Under the pieces are notes generated by a model, which made no database searches, was not told where the DNA came from, and worked only from the letters and a program-made list of their open reading frames with translations. The translations under genes were made by a program, and so were the position numbers. This document shows positions 62,203 through 64,000 of a DNA stretch of 64,000 nucleotides, one piece after another (the stretch's first letter is position 1; the number at the start of each line of letters is the position of its first letter). Source of the DNA: DASUAS01 sp963809795. Its GTDB lineage: Bacteria; Actinomycetota; Acidimicrobiia; IMCC26256; DASPTH01. Where the stretch lies: NCBI GenBank assembly GCA_963809795.1, contig CAWELN010000010.1, positions 62,001-126,000 of the forward strand, in the 5' to 3' direction.

Positions 62203-63151
62203 CGACCCTTTGCCACCGACGCGGCGTTCGGGGCCACCCGCCGCGTCGTGCTGGCGCCCAGCAAGCCAACGTCGCCTTTGTCAGCATCGACAACCAGTTC
62301 TCCGCCGGCACCGTCGCCGTGGCCAAGCACGTCGACGGCGACGCCGCCGACAGCGACTACGTCTCCGGTCTCACGTACACGATCGCCGTGAACTGCGCGG
62401 TGAAGGACGACAGCGGCGACCTCGTCACCGTGCTCGACGGCGAGGTCACCGTGGCCGGAGACGGCGTGCCGGTGACCGTGACGAACGCCGACGGAAGTCC
62501 CACCCTCGTTCCACTGGGCGCCCGGTGCTGGGGATCCGAGCCCGCTTCCGGCGGGGCCACCGCGGTCACGATCGACCACGACTCCTGCCAGAACGGGGCG
62601 GAAGTCGTCGCCGAGGCCGCGTCCGAAGCCCCGCAGGAGCTGTTGATCACGGCGACGAACACGTTCGACCCGGCGAACATCGCCCTGACCAAGGACGTCG
62701 TCGGCGAGCCGAACCCGAACGCCACCTACACCTTCTCGATCACGTGCACCATCGAAGACACGGACGGCACGACGATCGACGTGCCGTTGCTCAGCGGCGA
62801 ATCACCCCTGACGTTGGGCGGCGGAGAATCAGCAACGTTCGACGTCCTGGTCGGCTCGACGTGCACCGCGACCGAGCCCAACCGTCCGGTCGACGCCACC
62901 CTCACATTCACCGAGACGGGCTCAGTCGGCGACACCGACGCCGGCGACGGCGTCGTCACTGTCGGACCCGACGGTGCCCGATCACCGCGACGAACACCTT
63001 CCCGACGGTGGCTGCGAGTGCAGGCGACAAGCTGTCATTCACCGGATCGCCACTGGCGATCCCGATGGCTGGCATTGCCTCTGCACTTATCACCGGTGGG
63101 TTTGCCCTGCTCCTCATCCGTCGGAGGTCGCGTCCCGACGCACCGGCGTGA
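62203..63151 (+). pseudogene. DUF5979-repeat surface protein, 5' broken, LSFTG sorting tail
   Basis: Tandem DUF5979-like beta domains typical of actinobacterial cell-wall proteins: GTVAVAKHVDG, GLTYTIAVNCAVKDDSGDLV, ITATNTFDPANIALTKDVVG, TYTFSITCTIEDTDGTTIDV and VLVGSTCTATEPN. Near 62978 one base moves the frame to ITATNTFPTVAASAGDKLSF, then TGSPLAIPMAGIASALITGG and the charged tail RRRSRPDAPA: a sortase-type anchor. At the left end (near 62258) the frame also shifts to a short GATRRVVLAPS segment and no start codon is found, so the gene lacks its beginning. It lies directly beside the tRNA end of the island. Confidence 0.75.
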
Positions 63152-63178
63152 GCGACCTGACGTGGCCTGCACGAACGA

Positions 63179-63201
63179 GGTGCCCGGAGTGGGATTCGAA
63201 C
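63179..63201 (+). repeat. 23-bp direct repeat, right end of the island (attachment-like)
   Basis: Identical to 57542-57564. Here the repeat is the 3' acceptor end and T-arm of the tRNA-Leu gene (63181-63264, minus strand) plus two outside bases. Confidence 0.8.
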
Positions 63202-63264
63202 CCACATGCCCCGAGGGGCGGCCGGTTTTGAGCCGACTGCGTCAGCCAGTTGCGCCATCCGGGC
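63181..63264 (-). tRNA. tRNA-Leu (anticodon CAA)
   Basis: 84-nt class II tRNA. The acceptor stem GCCCGGA pairs with TCCGGGC, discriminator A. The anticodon stem GTCGG/CCGGC has a 7-nt loop CTCAAAA, giving CAA (63230-63228, codon TTG). A long variable arm CGCCCCTCGGGGCAT is present, as required for Leu, and the T-arm GGGTTCGAATCCC is intact. CCA is not encoded. It is the integration site of the island on its 3' side. Confidence 0.95.
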
Positions 63265-63277
63265 GGACCCGACGACG

Positions 63278-64000
63278 TTAGTTCGCCGCCGCCGCGGGGG
63301 CGTTCTGATTGCAGAGCAGGAACAGCGTCGCGAACGGGTCGACCGGTGGATTCTCGCCCGGCTTGCCGGGATGGATCTCGAAGTGCAGGTGCGGTCCCGT
63401 CGCGTTGCCGGTCATGCCGACGTACCCGATGACGTCTCCCGCGTTCACGAGCCGATCGTCACCCTCGTAGCGCGAGAAGTGCGCGTAGTAATAGGAGTAG
63501 CCGTCGAGCCCGGTGAGCCACGCGCCGTTGCCGCCGTCGCCGCCGACGTCGTGACGCATGAAGCCGGGCGCGACCGCGACCACCGGGGTGCCGGTCAGCG
63601 CGCCCATGTCGATGCCCGGATGCGGTCCCCCCGATCGCAGCTCACCGAAGTCGTCGGTGAACACGACGACGCCCTTCACCGGGCACTCGCTCGCCCCGGT
63701 GGCGACGTCGACGCCGTGCTTCGTCGGATCGGCGGTGGCGAGGGCCTGCACCTTGTCGTACTGCGCGCTCGCCACCGCCAGCTTCTTCTGCAGGAGGTCG
63801 TTGAGGGGCGCGAGCGTTGCCAGCGTCTTGTCGAGGTCGGCCTTCTGGTTCTTGAGGTCCGCTTCACGTGCTGCGAGCTCGGCCGCGGTCGCCCGCAGCT
63901 TGCTCGCCGCGTCGAGATCCTGCGTGCCCAGGGTGCCGGTGAGGTGCGCGGCGCGCAGGCCGTCCTCCGCGTTCTCGGCCTCCATCGCCGATTCGAACGC
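63278..64000 (-). CDS. M23-family metallopeptidase, partial (N-terminus outside the window)
   Basis: The visible 240 residues start in a long coiled coil (ATAAELAAREADLKNQKADL, VASAQYDKVQALATADPTKH), followed by the LytM/M23 domain: GGPHPGIDMGALTG with zinc His and Asp, SYYYAHFSRYEGDDRLVNAG and GNATGPHLHFEIHPG with the H-x-H pair. The coiled coil before the peptidase is like EnvC/NlpD-type or phage-like cell-wall hydrolases that cut or regulate cutting of peptidoglycan. The zinc ligands appear complete, so it should be active. Its start lies to the right of 64000. Confidence 0.9.
   Translation of the reverse strand, partial: AFESAMEAENAEDGLRAAHLTGTLGTQDLDAASKLRATAAELAAREADLKNQKADLDKTLATLAPLNDLLQKKLAVASAQYDKVQALATADPTKHGVDVATGASECPVKGVVVFTDDFGELRSGGPHPGIDMGALTGTPVVAVAPGFMRHDVGGDGGNGAWLTGLDGYSYYYAHFSRYEGDDRLVNAGDVIGYVGMTGNATGPHLHFEIHPGKPGENPPVDPFATLFLLCNQNAPAAAAN

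Larger units (their letters stand above)
57565..63178. mobile_element. putative genomic island inserted at tRNA-Leu(CAA)
   Basis: 5.6 kb bounded by the 23-bp direct repeats. The tRNA points into the island with its 3' end, the geometry expected for tyrosine-recombinase integration. Contents: about 500 bp of eroded frame, a damaged SHOCT gene, about 800 bp with little coding, a two-gene PEP-synthase-like system, and a broken DUF5979 surface gene. GC is visibly lower in 57600-59190. No intact integrase is found, so the element would be immobile now. Confidence 0.6.

Overview
The window is a GC-rich stretch of an actinobacterial chromosome. Support for this: a mycothiol synthase (MshD-like), a DUF2510 membrane protein, an InhA-type enoyl-ACP reductase inside a FAS-II cluster, surface proteins ending in LxFTG sorting tails, and many genes whose GTG/ATG lies 6-9 nt after a TANNNT -10 box (leaderless mRNAs). 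A member of the Acidimicrobiia is my best guess, but that is inference. At least eight conserved genes carry a one-base frame break (acyl-CoA synthetase, hisA, oligopeptidase B twice, trpE, trpB, accD and others). So many independent lesions in housekeeping genes look more like residual indel errors of an assembly than real gene decay.

Layout. 0-7 kb: acyl-CoA metabolism (partial acyl-CoA synthetase, SDR, M2/M3-like peptidase, CitE-like lyase, MaoC hydratase, acetoacetyl-CoA synthetase). 7-13 kb: small membrane and secreted proteins, the translationally coupled block mshD-rlmN-membrane protein, a VOC protein and endonuclease III. 13-17 kb: hisD-hisC-hisB-hisA, without hisH between hisB and hisA. 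17-20.6 kb: alpha/beta hydrolase, cold-shock protein with a clear terminator, oligopeptidase B. 20.7-26.5 kb: hisI-trpE-ygfZ, an OmpR-type two-component system, trpC. 26.5-32 kb: ArsR/SRPBCC pair, two acyl-CoA dehydrogenases, a TrpB2-type tryptophan synthase, a PAP2 membrane protein. 32-36.2 kb: trpF-trpB-trpA, then an orphan D12-class DNA adenine methyltransferase and a HIT-like protein. 36.4-38.5 kb: ECF sigma, anti-sigma and two tandem secreted paralogues. 38.5-45.5 kb: MFS transporter, peroxiredoxin, VOC protein, acyl-CoA thioesterase, NarL-type two-component system and ABC exporter. 45.5-53.2 kb: a FAS-II locus (fabD, lysine-free biotinyl-like protein, fabH, fabG, acpP, fabF, accD, fabI, and divergent fabZ) with twin palindromes in the fabD/fabZ promoter region and three perfect 62-bp tandem repeats between accD and fabI. 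53.5-57.2 kb: an overlapping operon of a CHASE2 adenylate cyclase, a FecR-domain surface protein and a stand-alone cyclic-nucleotide-binding protein.

57.5-63.2 kb: a probable 5.6-kb genomic island. A 23-bp direct repeat copies the 3' end of an intact tRNA-Leu(CAA) gene at the right end, which is the geometry of attL/attR. Inside are eroded reading frames, a SHOCT protein with ACG where the start should be, a split PEP-synthase/rifampin-phosphotransferase-like pair whose ATP-grasp subunit carries a cyclic-nucleotide-binding domain, and a broken DUF5979 surface protein. The window ends in an M23 peptidase.

The most interesting biology is at 53.5-62.1 kb: a predicted cAMP producer, a FecR/sortase-type surface protein, a stand-alone cAMP receptor domain, and next to them a phosphotransferase pair with its own cAMP receptor domain. 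I propose, as inference only, that they form a cyclic-nucleotide-controlled pathway.
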